A program made the translations under genes and the position numbers. A DNA stretch of 64,000 nucleotides from Paraburkholderia silvatlantica (GTDB lineage: Bacteria; Pseudomonadota; Gammaproteobacteria; Burkholderiales; Burkholderiaceae): positions 87,857-151,856 of the forward strand of contig NZ_QEOL01000024.1 of assembly GCF_003096715.1 (NCBI RefSeq), written 5' to 3'. This document shows positions 1 to 6,584 of this stretch, in pieces. The notes beneath the pieces are model-generated. The model had not been told where the DNA came from, ran no database searches, and saw nothing but the letters and a program-made list of their open reading frames with translations. Numbering within the stretch: position 1 is the first letter of the stretch; every line of letters starts with the position of its first letter.

Positions 1-699
1 GATCTGCACGCGTACTACGGCAAGAGCCATATCCTGCACGGCGTCGAGATGCAGGTGGGCGAAGGCGAGATCGTCGCCTTGCTCGGGCGCAACGGCGTGG
101 GCCGCTCGACGCTCGCCAAAGCCATCATGGGGCTCGTGCGGTGCGAGGGGCAGATTCTGCTGCGCGGCGAGGAGGTGCGCGGCCTGCGCACGTTCGAGGT
201 CGCGCACCGGGGCATCGGTTACGTGCCGGAGAACCGCGATATCTTCCCGACGCTCACCGTGCGGCAGAACCTGATGCTCGGCGAAAAGCGCAAGCGGTTG
301 GGCGACAAGCCGCGCCAGAACGCGCGCTGGCAGTTCGACGACATGTACCGCATGTTCCCGCGCCTGAAGGAGCGCGAGGAGACGCCGGCGGGCCTGCTGT
401 CGGGCGGCGAGCAGCAGATGCTGACGCTGTGCCGCACGCTCATGGGCGACCCCGACCTCATCGTCATCGACGAGCCGACCGAAGGGCTCGCGCCGCTTGT
501 CGTCGCGCAGGTGGGCGAGTACCTGAAGACGCTGAAGGCGCGCGGCATTTCGGTGTTGCTCGTCGAGCAGAAGCAGGCCATCGCGCTCGATATCTCGCAG
601 CGCGTGTACGTCATGGGGCACGGCCAGATCGTGTTCGAGGGGACGCCGCAGCAGTTGAAGGCCGATGCGCGCGTCCGCCGGGAATGGCTGGAAGTGTAG
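1..699 (+). CDS. livF: Branched-chain amino acid (HAAT) ABC transporter ATP-binding protein, LivF type; 5' end cut by window
   Basis: The reading frame is open from base 1, so the start lies outside the window; 232 residues are visible. It is the second nucleotide-binding subunit of a LIV-type (HAAT family) importer, which energises uptake of branched-chain amino acids, amides or urea at the inner membrane. The sequence shows a Walker A loop (GRNGVGRST), the Q-loop region, the ABC signature LSGGEQQ and Walker B (LIVIDEPTEGLAP), followed by the short LivF-type C-terminus. The P-loop lysine is replaced by arginine (GRST instead of GKST). I recall this variant from LivF paralogues of Burkholderia, so it is probably a family trait and not damage. 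The partner genes (livG, livH, livM and the binding protein) should lie upstream, outside the window. The exact substrate cannot be told. Confidence 0.9.
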   Translation, partial: DLHAYYGKSHILHGVEMQVGEGEIVALLGRNGVGRSTLAKAIMGLVRCEGQILLRGEEVRGLRTFEVAHRGIGYVPENRDIFPTLTVRQNLMLGEKRKRLGDKPRQNARWQFDDMYRMFPRLKEREETPAGLLSGGEQQMLTLCRTLMGDPDLIVIDEPTEGLAPLVVAQVGEYLKTLKARGISVLLVEQKQAIALDISQRVYVMGHGQIVFEGTPQQLKADARVRREWLEV

Positions 700-809
700 G
701 GCGCACTTCGAACGTTCGCTCCCCTCGGGAGACATGCCGCCTGGCGTGCGGGCAGGTTACCCGGCGAGTAGTCGGGCTGCTGGCCGGCAGCCCCGAAAAG
801 ATCTTCGGG

Positions 810-834
810 TTGACCGTTCATACGCTGACGTATG
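810..834. promoter_or_regulatory. TTGACC box followed by inverted repeat CATACG-N4-CGTATG
   Basis: Between livF and the next gene there is a TTGACC hexamer (810-815) directly followed by a perfect 6-bp inverted repeat, CATACG at 819-824 and CGTATG at 829-834. A short hairpin, CCCGAA/TTCGGG (792-797/804-809), lies just before it and may end livF transcription, although no T-run follows. The layout suggests a promoter with an overlapping operator for the gene at 933, but no good -10 is visible, so this is tentative. Confidence 0.3.
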
Positions 835-932
835 TTGTCGTTAGCACGGGCGGCCGATTTATCTCGTTATTGCGAGCGTGGCCGCGCGGTCCTATCGTTG
901 CGCAGAAGAGTGAGCCGGCGAGGTGGCAGTCG

Positions 933-1547
933 ATGAGTGCAATCGATGATGAGTGCGGGCAAAGCGCCCGGCGCGCGCGGGCGGCGCAGACAGCACGGCT
1001 TGCGGCGGCGCTTGTTTGCGTGGGCGTTTTCGCGGGCTTTTGGGCGGCTGCCGCGCCCGCGCAATCGCAAACCGGCGCCTCTGCGCCCGCCTCGAAGGCC
1101 GGGAACGCTGCGGATGTCGAGCGCAAGAACTGGTACAACGACCCGTTCTTCGCGTTGTCGAACGCGATTGGCGCCTGCCCGCCGCCGCTCGGCCCGCGGA
1201 TGACGAAAACCGAAGCCGACGACGACGCGCATTATCGCGTGGAGCGAGGCACGACCTGCTGGCTCGCGCACAAGTGCTCGAGGCCGAACTCGTATCTTTA
1301 CGATGCGGACATTGCAGCGGCGATTCGCCAGCAACTGCAAGGCGATGCCCTGTTTGCGGGCACGAGCATCTGGATCACGGTGCAGCGGCGTTTCGTCTAC
1401 GCGGAAGGGTGCGTGGGGCCAGGCTTCGACAGTGCGGCGCTCGAGCGCAGACTCGCCGCGATTCCCGACGTCGAGCAGGTCTTCGTACGCGTGAGCTCGG
1501 ACCCGCAAGGCGCGCTGCCGTACAAGACGCTCTCGACCGCGCCCTGA
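933..1547 (+). CDS. Exported protein with BON-like C-terminal segment, hypothetical
   Basis: This 204-residue protein has a hydrophobic segment at about residues 22-45 (LAAALVCVGVFAGFWAAAAP) that looks like a signal peptide or signal anchor, so it probably acts in the periplasm. The mature part starts with an AQSQTGASAPASKAG linker. The C-terminal 70 residues (DADIAAAIRQQLQGD, then VFVRVSS) have the alternating helix-strand pattern of BON domains, which bind phospholipids or carbohydrates in envelope proteins such as OsmY. The match is only by pattern. Four cysteines in the mature part could form disulfides. The ATG at 933 is preceded by a purine-rich AGGTGG; the frame stays open further upstream but runs over livF. 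No partner genes are evident. Confidence 0.6.
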   Translation: MSAIDDECGQSARRARAAQTARLAAALVCVGVFAGFWAAAAPAQSQTGASAPASKAGNAADVERKNWYNDPFFALSNAIGACPPPLGPRMTKTEADDDAHYRVERGTTCWLAHKCSRPNSYLYDADIAAAIRQQLQGDALFAGTSIWITVQRRFVYAEGCVGPGFDSAALERRLAAIPDVEQVFVRVSSDPQGALPYKTLSTAP

Positions 1548-1645
1548 GCACGCGCACGCAACGCTCGCAGCGATGCATCGCACATGGCTCGCGGCATGGC
1601 ACAATCGCAACGTCGAAAAACTAGAAGCCCGTAGGGGTGCTCCAA

Positions 1646-1927
1646 ATGACTCGTCCTGGTTCGCCGTTGTTCCGTTTGCGCAGGCTGCCGTTCGCGGCGT
1701 GCGCGTTGACCTTGATCGCTGGCCTTGCTGCGTGCAGTAGCGGGCCGCCGCTGTTCCTGTCGGACGGCCGTCCGACGATCCAGGTGCAATGCCCGGCCTC
1801 GGGCGATCGCGATTCCTGCGCCCAGCAGGCGCGCGCCCGTTGCGCCGGCGCGGGTTACGACACTGTCGCGACATCGACCGAAAGCGGCAACTACACGCTC
1901 GTGTTCGCCTGCCGCAAGGCCCAATAA
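1646..1927 (+). CDS. Small lipoprotein, hypothetical
   Basis: The 93-residue product begins with a basic stretch and a hydrophobic core that ends in a lipobox (IAGLAAC, with Cys at about residue 30). It is therefore very likely a lipoprotein anchored in the inner or outer membrane. The mature 60 residues contain several cysteines (QCPASGDRDSCAQQARARCAG) and end in a short beta-like stretch. I do not recognise the family. I chose the ATG at 1646 because AGGGG lies about 8 bases before it; a GTG at 1637 is in frame but sits inside that ribosome-binding site. The gene follows the BON-like gene by about 100 bases in the same direction. Confidence 0.7.
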   Translation: MTRPGSPLFRLRRLPFAACALTLIAGLAACSSGPPLFLSDGRPTIQVQCPASGDRDSCAQQARARCAGAGYDTVATSTESGNYTLVFACRKAQ

Positions 1928-1943
1928 GTCTGTCGCGCGCCGC

Positions 1944-3179
1944 TCAGCCTTCGGCTGCGGCGCCCGTGCCGCGCGCCGGCAGATTCAGCAAAAGGCGCAG
2001 CAGGTCGGGCTGGCGGCGCGTCGCCGTCTTCTGAAAGATCGATTGCAATTGCTTGCGCACGGTGTCGTGCTGCACGCCGACGTGCGCGGCGATTTCCTTT
2101 TGCGTGAGACCTTCCGCGAGCAGCAGCGCAATGCGGCATTCGGCCGGCGAGAGATCGAAGGCCGTGGCGAGCACCCGCTCGTCGACCAGCGGCGCGGAGC
2201 GCGGGTGATAGAAGGTCAGCGCCGCGAAGGCGTGCAATTCCGAAGCCGAGGCGTCGTCGGCCGTCACCACGTTGTAGAACGCGTAGAGCACCTCCTGCTG
2301 GCTCGCCGGAGCCTGCGCGCGGGCCCGCCCGCCAAGGGTCCGGCCGTGCGGGTCCGTTGCGGCGGCCGCGTCGGGTGCGCGGAGCGCGGGCGTGCCGTCG
2401 GCGGCGCCTACGATACGCAACGCGCGAAAGCGCGCTGCCGCCGCCCGCGCGCCGCTCATGCGGTTGCGCAGGCGCACCTCGCTCACGGCGATGTCCTCGA
2501 GCAGGCGCGCGTGATGGGGCGCAGCGAGCGTGATCCGCCGTCCGCGCACCCGCACGAGCGAGGTCGCCTTCAGGAGCCGCTGTGCGGCCTCGTTGCTATG
2601 GAGCACTTCGCCCAGCGCACTCACGAGCATGGCTGGCGGACGTGAGCGGTTTGCAAGCGTGTCGGCGTTCAAGGCAAAGCGGCGCAGGTACAGGCGCACC
2701 GCGCGCACGAGGTGCGGCGTGAGCCGTTCGAGCAGTGCGCGGTGTTCGCCCGGGAGCGGCCCGTCCTCGGCGTGGGTGCGGCACGCAAGCATGACGGCGA
2801 GCCCGTTCTGTTCGATCAGCTTGCACAGCGCCGCGCAGCGATGGCCTTCCTCGAACGGGCAGAGTTCGAAGCCGGCTGCGCAGTCGGGTTCGGCGCCGCA
2901 ATGCAGCCACTTGCCCGGCGGGTAAGCGCGCAGCCATGCCAGGCGCGTATCGTCGCGGTACAGCGGCCGAATGCGCTCCAGCGGTTCCGCGCCGGCAAGC
3001 GCGAAACCGTCGCTCCAGGAAAACAGATCGCGCTGCCGGTCAAAGGCATACAGATGAATCGACGCCACTCCAGTCGCTTCGCGTAATAGCGCGCAAAAAT
3101 CCTTCCAGGCGCAAGGATTATCGAGTGTGTCGTAAACAAGATGCAGCAGGCGATCATATTGTGATTCGTTTGTTTTCAC
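1944..3179 (-). CDS. LuxR-type helix-turn-helix transcriptional regulator
   Basis: A 411-residue regulator. The C-terminal 65 residues form a LuxR/FixJ helix-turn-helix (LSPAECRIALLLAEGLTQKEIAAHV, then VRKQLQSIFQK), the canonical DNA-binding domain. The N-terminal 300 residues are not a receiver domain and lack the usual autoinducer-binding signature, so the signal is unknown; the architecture resembles the large stand-alone LuxR regulators that are common in Burkholderia. The frame is open back to 3431, but that upstream part is less GC-rich and codes for an unlikely sequence. The GTG at 3179 (protein start VKTNESQYDRLL) fits codon use better. The gene is convergent with the lipoprotein gene, with only 16 bases between their ends. 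Target genes are unknown. Confidence 0.75.
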   Translation of the reverse strand: MKTNESQYDRLLHLVYDTLDNPCAWKDFCALLREATGVASIHLYAFDRQRDLFSWSDGFALAGAEPLERIRPLYRDDTRLAWLRAYPPGKWLHCGAEPDCAAGFELCPFEEGHRCAALCKLIEQNGLAVMLACRTHAEDGPLPGEHRALLERLTPHLVRAVRLYLRRFALNADTLANRSRPPAMLVSALGEVLHSNEAAQRLLKATSLVRVRGRRITLAAPHHARLLEDIAVSEVRLRNRMSGARAAAARFRALRIVGAADGTPALRAPDAAAATDPHGRTLGGRARAQAPASQQEVLYAFYNVVTADDASASELHAFAALTFYHPRSAPLVDERVLATAFDLSPAECRIALLLAEGLTQKEIAAHVGVQHDTVRKQLQSIFQKTATRRQPDLLRLLLNLPARGTGAAAEG

Positions 3180-3563
3180 GCCATTCTCGTTGTTCGTATT
3201 GTGAAAAACCGTCGGCGGCAAAATGCGCGCCGCATAGCGTTCCACAATTGAGGAATATACAGACGCAATAGCCCCCGTTAATCTGCCTTCCGATATGGAT
3301 GTGGATACAACCGTCAGCGTGGAGGAGCGGCCGTTGAAATTCCGTGCGGTATCCAACGGATAGCCGGCCGCGCTGGCCTTATTCTGGTCTGACAGTACGA
3401 ACAAAACCAGTCGATCCGCTGCGGCGCGCATTTAGCACGGTCAGCCGGTGCGATTACCAGACTGACCGATTATCCGCAGCATGCGGAAAATCGGCGATGC
3501 GACGAAAGTGAGTGCGCGCTATTTGTGCGCGCTCGATAAAACTTGTCATTACCGGGGACAGCG
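3180..3563. other. Intergenic region with a stem-loop at 3466-3494
   Basis: This 384-base stretch separates the LuxR gene (leftward) from a small gene (rightward). It is more AT-rich than its surroundings, as expected for divergent promoters. It holds a two-part stem-loop: CCGAT (3466-3470) pairs with ATCGG (3490-3494) and TCCGCA (3473-3478) pairs with TGCGGA (3482-3487), separated by a symmetric 2-base internal loop. No T-run follows, so it is more likely an operator or leader structure than a terminator. I see no further gene. Confidence 0.5.
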
Positions 3564-3791
3564 ATGAATCATCACCAACTCGAAAAGGACATTGAGCATC
3601 TCGAGCACATCATCGGGCGGCTCTCGGGGCGCGACCGTATTCCGCTTTCTTATTGGCGCGGCCGGCTCGAATCGGTTTCCAGCGAGAACCTCGTGCCTTC
3701 GCAGGTGCAGCGCGTGAAGCGGCTCAACGAAGCGCTGCGTGCGCTCGAAAGCCGTCTGTCGCACGAATCGCTGCAGCAGCGCGAACGGTAA
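3564..3791 (+). CDS. Small helical protein, hypothetical
   Basis: The 75-residue product is strongly charged and predicted almost wholly alpha-helical (HHQLEKDIEHLEHIIGRL at the start, QRVKRLNEALRALESRL near the end), with no membrane segment or signal peptide. Such proteins are usually cytoplasmic and often dimerise through coiled coils. The family is not recognised. The ATG at 3564 has GGGGACA about 6 bases upstream; an in-frame TTG at 3543 has no ribosome-binding site. It lies 105 bases before the H-NS-family gene in the same direction, but their spacing allows separate promoters. Confidence 0.7.
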   Translation: MNHHQLEKDIEHLEHIIGRLSGRDRIPLSYWRGRLESVSSENLVPSQVQRVKRLNEALRALESRLSHESLQQRER

Positions 3792-3896
3792 CGCCAACGT
3801 TTGCGCCAGCATAGTAAAAAAGCGCGCCTTCATCGTCGCACGGGCTCCAAACCGGTCACAATGAGACTCTCTTGACCGAACTGGAGATGACGTTTC

Positions 3897-4190
3897 ATGC
3901 CGAGCTACAAGCAACTGACCGCCCAGCTGGAGAAGCTTCACAAGGAAGTGGCTGCGGCGCGTGAAAAGGAAATTGACCAGGCGATCGCCGAGATCAGGGA
4001 AAAGATCGCGGAGTACGACATCACTGCGGAAGAACTGGGCTTCACGACCCGACGCGCAGGCCCCGCGCGCAAGAAGGCGCTGCCGGCCCGCTACATGAAC
4101 CCGAAAACCGGCGAGACCTGGAGCGGCCGTGGCCGCACGCCGGGCTGGCTGGCGGGCAAGAATCGCGAACGCTTCCTCATCAAGGAATAA
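3897..4190 (+). CDS. H-NS family nucleoid-associated protein
   Basis: The 97-residue product has the two-part H-NS layout: an N-terminal coiled-coil dimerisation helix (about residues 5-45, LTAQLEKLHKEVAAAREKE) and a C-terminal DNA-binding loop with the conserved motif YMNPKTGETWSGRGRTPGWL (about residues 67-86). This is the HvrA/BpH3/Bv3F subgroup of beta-proteobacteria, which binds curved AT-rich DNA and silences acquired genes. A good ribosome-binding site (CTGGAGATG) precedes the ATG. Burkholderia genomes carry several copies; which paralogue this is cannot be decided from sequence alone. Confidence 0.93.
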   Translation: MPSYKQLTAQLEKLHKEVAAAREKEIDQAIAEIREKIAEYDITAEELGFTTRRAGPARKKALPARYMNPKTGETWSGRGRTPGWLAGKNRERFLIKE

Positions 4191-4759
4191 CGGGCCAATT
4201 CCCCCCAGGCCGTTGCAGCGGGGGCGCGCAGCACCCGACGTGACGGCCGGCCGCTTCGCTTCAAGTCTCCCGGAAAAGCTCACCTCACGCCCTGCGCGGC
4301 GCGCACCAGCATGCCGCGACGAGCAGGACCAGGGCGCTCACGGAGCGGGGCCACGCCTGTGACGAAAGGACATTGCCGCGAAAACGGGGGGCATCGCGAG
4401 CGCGCGGCGGGGGCATGACGGCGTCGGCGGTGCGCTCGCATCGAGGTCCCGTAAAAGCTCACCTTTGCCAAAGCGGCGCCAGCCCGCACGTCCAACCCGT
4501 TCGAACCCCATCAAACCTTTAGTCGGCGGGACGAATGCCGTGTATCATTCGGTCCCGGCGCCTTTTCGCTTTTTTGCGCGGACATCCGCGGGACATTCCC
4601 GATCGTTCGTGCTATTTGCCGTGCGCCGCGGTCCGCGCGCTGCCGCCGCACGCACCGTAAGCGTTGCCCGAAAACGCGCCCGCCAGCGCCGCCGCGCTCG
4701 CCGCAACCTCCGCTGCGCGGCCCGGTTGCCCGAATTCATCCGTGATACCCGCTCTATCC
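4191..4759. other. 569-base gap with a short direct repeat and inverted repeats, no gene seen
   Basis: No convincing coding sequence lies here; the short open frames have no ribosome-binding site or family signature. It contains a 12-base direct repeat AAAAGCTCACCT at 4274-4285 and 4453-4464, inside two longer segments that align loosely (about 4261-4285 and 4441-4464), as if an old duplication had decayed. Near prfC there is a bulged inverted repeat, GGGACGAATG (4528-4537) with CATTCGGTCCC (4546-4556), overlapping a -10-like TATCAT (4543-4548), and a palindrome CGCGGA-CA-TCCGCG at 4577-4590. These may form the prfC promoter and leader. Confidence 0.45.
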
Positions 4760-6361
4760 ATGTCAGTAGCCGAACTCAGACGCCGCCGCACGTTCGCGGT
4801 CATTTCTCACCCGGACGCGGGCAAGACCACGCTCACCGAAAAACTGCTGCTGTTTTCGGGCGCGATCCAGATCGCCGGTACCGTGAAGGGCAAGAAGAGC
4901 GGCCGCTTCGCGACCTCCGACTGGATGGAGATCGAAAAGCAGCGCGGCATTTCGGTCGCCAGCTCGGTCATGCAGTTCGAGTACGGCGACGCCGTCATCA
5001 ACCTGCTCGACACGCCGGGTCACGAGGACTTCTCGGAAGACACCTACCGCGTGCTCACGGCAGTCGACGCGGCCGTGATGGTGATCGACGGCGCGAACGG
5101 CGTGGAAGCGCAAACGCTCAAGCTGCTCGAAGTCTGCCGCAGCCGCAAGACGCCCATTCTCACGTTCATCAACAAGCTCGACCGCGAAGTGCGCGAGCCG
5201 CTCGACCTGCTCGACGAAATCGAGCAGCACCTGGGTGTGGCCGCCGTGCCGTTCACCTGGCCCATCGGCATGGGCAAGGAGTTCCAGGGCGTGTACGACA
5301 TCCAGCGCGACCAGGTGCGCGTGTTCCGCGCGGGCCAGGAGTCGCTTGGCGGTGCGGTGGAAACGCTGCAGAACATCAGCGAAGAAGAAGGCGAAGCCCG
5401 CTTCGGCTATCACTGGAAGCGCACCAAGGAAGAAGTCGAGCTGATCACGGGCGCGACGCCCACGTTCGATCGCGACGCCTTCCTCGCGGGCGAGCAGTCG
5501 CCGGTGCTGTTCGGCTCGGCGATCAACAACTTCGGCGTGAAGGAAATTCTCGACGCGCTGGTCGATCTCGCGCCGCCGCCGTCGCCGCGCATGGCCGTGC
5601 AGCGTCCGGTCTCGCCTGAAGAAAGCAAGTTCACGGGCGTCGTATTCAAGGTGCAGGCCAACATGGACCTCGCGCACCGCGACCGCGTGGCGTTCATCCG
5701 CGTGTGCTCGGGCCATTTCGAGCGCGGCATGCAGTTGAAGGTCACGCGCAACAACAAGACCTTCCGCGCGAACAACGTGGTGAGCTTCCTGTCGCAGCGC
5801 CGCGAGACCGTGGCCGAGGCGTACCCGGGCGACATCATCGGTATTCCTAACCACGGTACGCTGAGCCTCGGCGACACGCTCACCGAAGGCGAAGACCTGC
5901 AATTCACGGGTCTGCCGTTCTTCGCGCCGGAAATCTTCCAGACCGTCGAAGTGGTCGATCCGATGCGCGCGAAGCAATTGGGCGAAGCGCTCAAGCAGCT
6001 CGGCGAAGAGGGCGCGATCCAGGTGTTCCGCCCGATCCACGGCGGCGCGACGATTCTGGGCGCGGTCGGTCAGCTGCAGTTCGAAGTGGTGTCGCACCGC
6101 CTCGCCGCCGAGTACAAGGTTGCCGTGCGCCTGATGCCGGCGCGCTATCGCCTGTCGCGCTGGGTGACCTGCGACGATCCCGCCGAGCTGCGCCGCTTCA
6201 CCGATTCGTACGAGGCCCGCATGGCCTACGACGCGTCGAACGCGCCGACCTATCTCGCCTCGCACGTCTCCGAAATCGAAGTCGCGCAAAAGGCCTGGCC
6301 GAAGATCGTGTTCAACGAGCTGCGCGAGCATTCTGGCGCGCCGTTCCGCAAGTCGATGTAA
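4760..6361 (+). CDS. prfC: Peptide chain release factor 3
   Basis: Release factor 3 is a GTPase that removes RF1 and RF2 from the ribosome after peptide release. The 533-residue product is close to the E. coli length. The start MSVAELRRRRTFAVISHPDAG is typical. The G1 loop SHPDAGKT is at residues 16-23, G2 lies around GRFATSDWMEIEKQRGIS, G3 is DTPGHEDFSEDTYR, and G4 is NKLDRE. Domain 2 (beta barrel, with FTGVVFKVQANMD) and the C-terminal domain with GAVGQLQFEVV follow. The frame is open to 4664, but the conserved N-terminus fixes the ATG at 4760, which has only a weak ribosome-binding site. It is a single-gene unit. Confidence 0.97.
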   Translation: MSVAELRRRRTFAVISHPDAGKTTLTEKLLLFSGAIQIAGTVKGKKSGRFATSDWMEIEKQRGISVASSVMQFEYGDAVINLLDTPGHEDFSEDTYRVLTAVDAAVMVIDGANGVEAQTLKLLEVCRSRKTPILTFINKLDREVREPLDLLDEIEQHLGVAAVPFTWPIGMGKEFQGVYDIQRDQVRVFRAGQESLGGAVETLQNISEEEGEARFGYHWKRTKEEVELITGATPTFDRDAFLAGEQSPVLFGSAINNFGVKEILDALVDLAPPPSPRMAVQRPVSPEESKFTGVVFKVQANMDLAHRDRVAFIRVCSGHFERGMQLKVTRNNKTFRANNVVSFLSQRRETVAEAYPGDIIGIPNHGTLSLGDTLTEGEDLQFTGLPFFAPEIFQTVEVVDPMRAKQLGEALKQLGEEGAIQVFRPIHGGATILGAVGQLQFEVVSHRLAAEYKVAVRLMPARYRLSRWVTCDDPAELRRFTDSYEARMAYDASNAPTYLASHVSEIEVAQKAWPKIVFNELREHSGAPFRKSM

Positions 6362-6405
6362 CACGCGGCGTTCACGAACCAGGCGACGTTCCTTCTCGCG
6401 CATCG

Positions 6406-6439
6406 TGGCGCCGCACGCCCAGGGCGGCGTGCGGCGCCA
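6406..6439. terminator. Strong 14-bp hairpin after prfC, no T-run
   Basis: TGGCGCCGCACGCC (6406-6419) is a perfect complement of GGCGTGCGGCGCCA (6426-6439) with a 6-base loop, CAGGGC. It lies 45 bases after the prfC stop. No run of T follows, so it may end transcription only with help, stabilise the prfC mRNA 3' end, or act in the leader of the acetyltransferase gene that begins at 6585. Confidence 0.5.
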
Positions 6440-6584
6440 TGCCGCCGCGTCCGCGTCCGCCCGCGCCGGGCGAAATACGCGCAGCGCCTGCGCGCTTGCC
6501 CTATCCTCTTCTCGTAACGGTAAAAGACGACAAACCGGCGTTCGCATCTACGGCAAGCGCCTGTCCGACCGACGAGGAGTGCCT

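Noticed and set aside
3180..3431. 84-residue N-terminal extension of the LuxR regulator
   Set aside because: The stretch is AT-richer, holds no domain and looks like promoter DNA; the GTG at 3179 is preferred.
4763..6547. 594-residue open frame on the minus strand opposite prfC
   Set aside because: Mirror frame of a GC-rich gene; Arg/Ala/His-rich sequence without any family feature.
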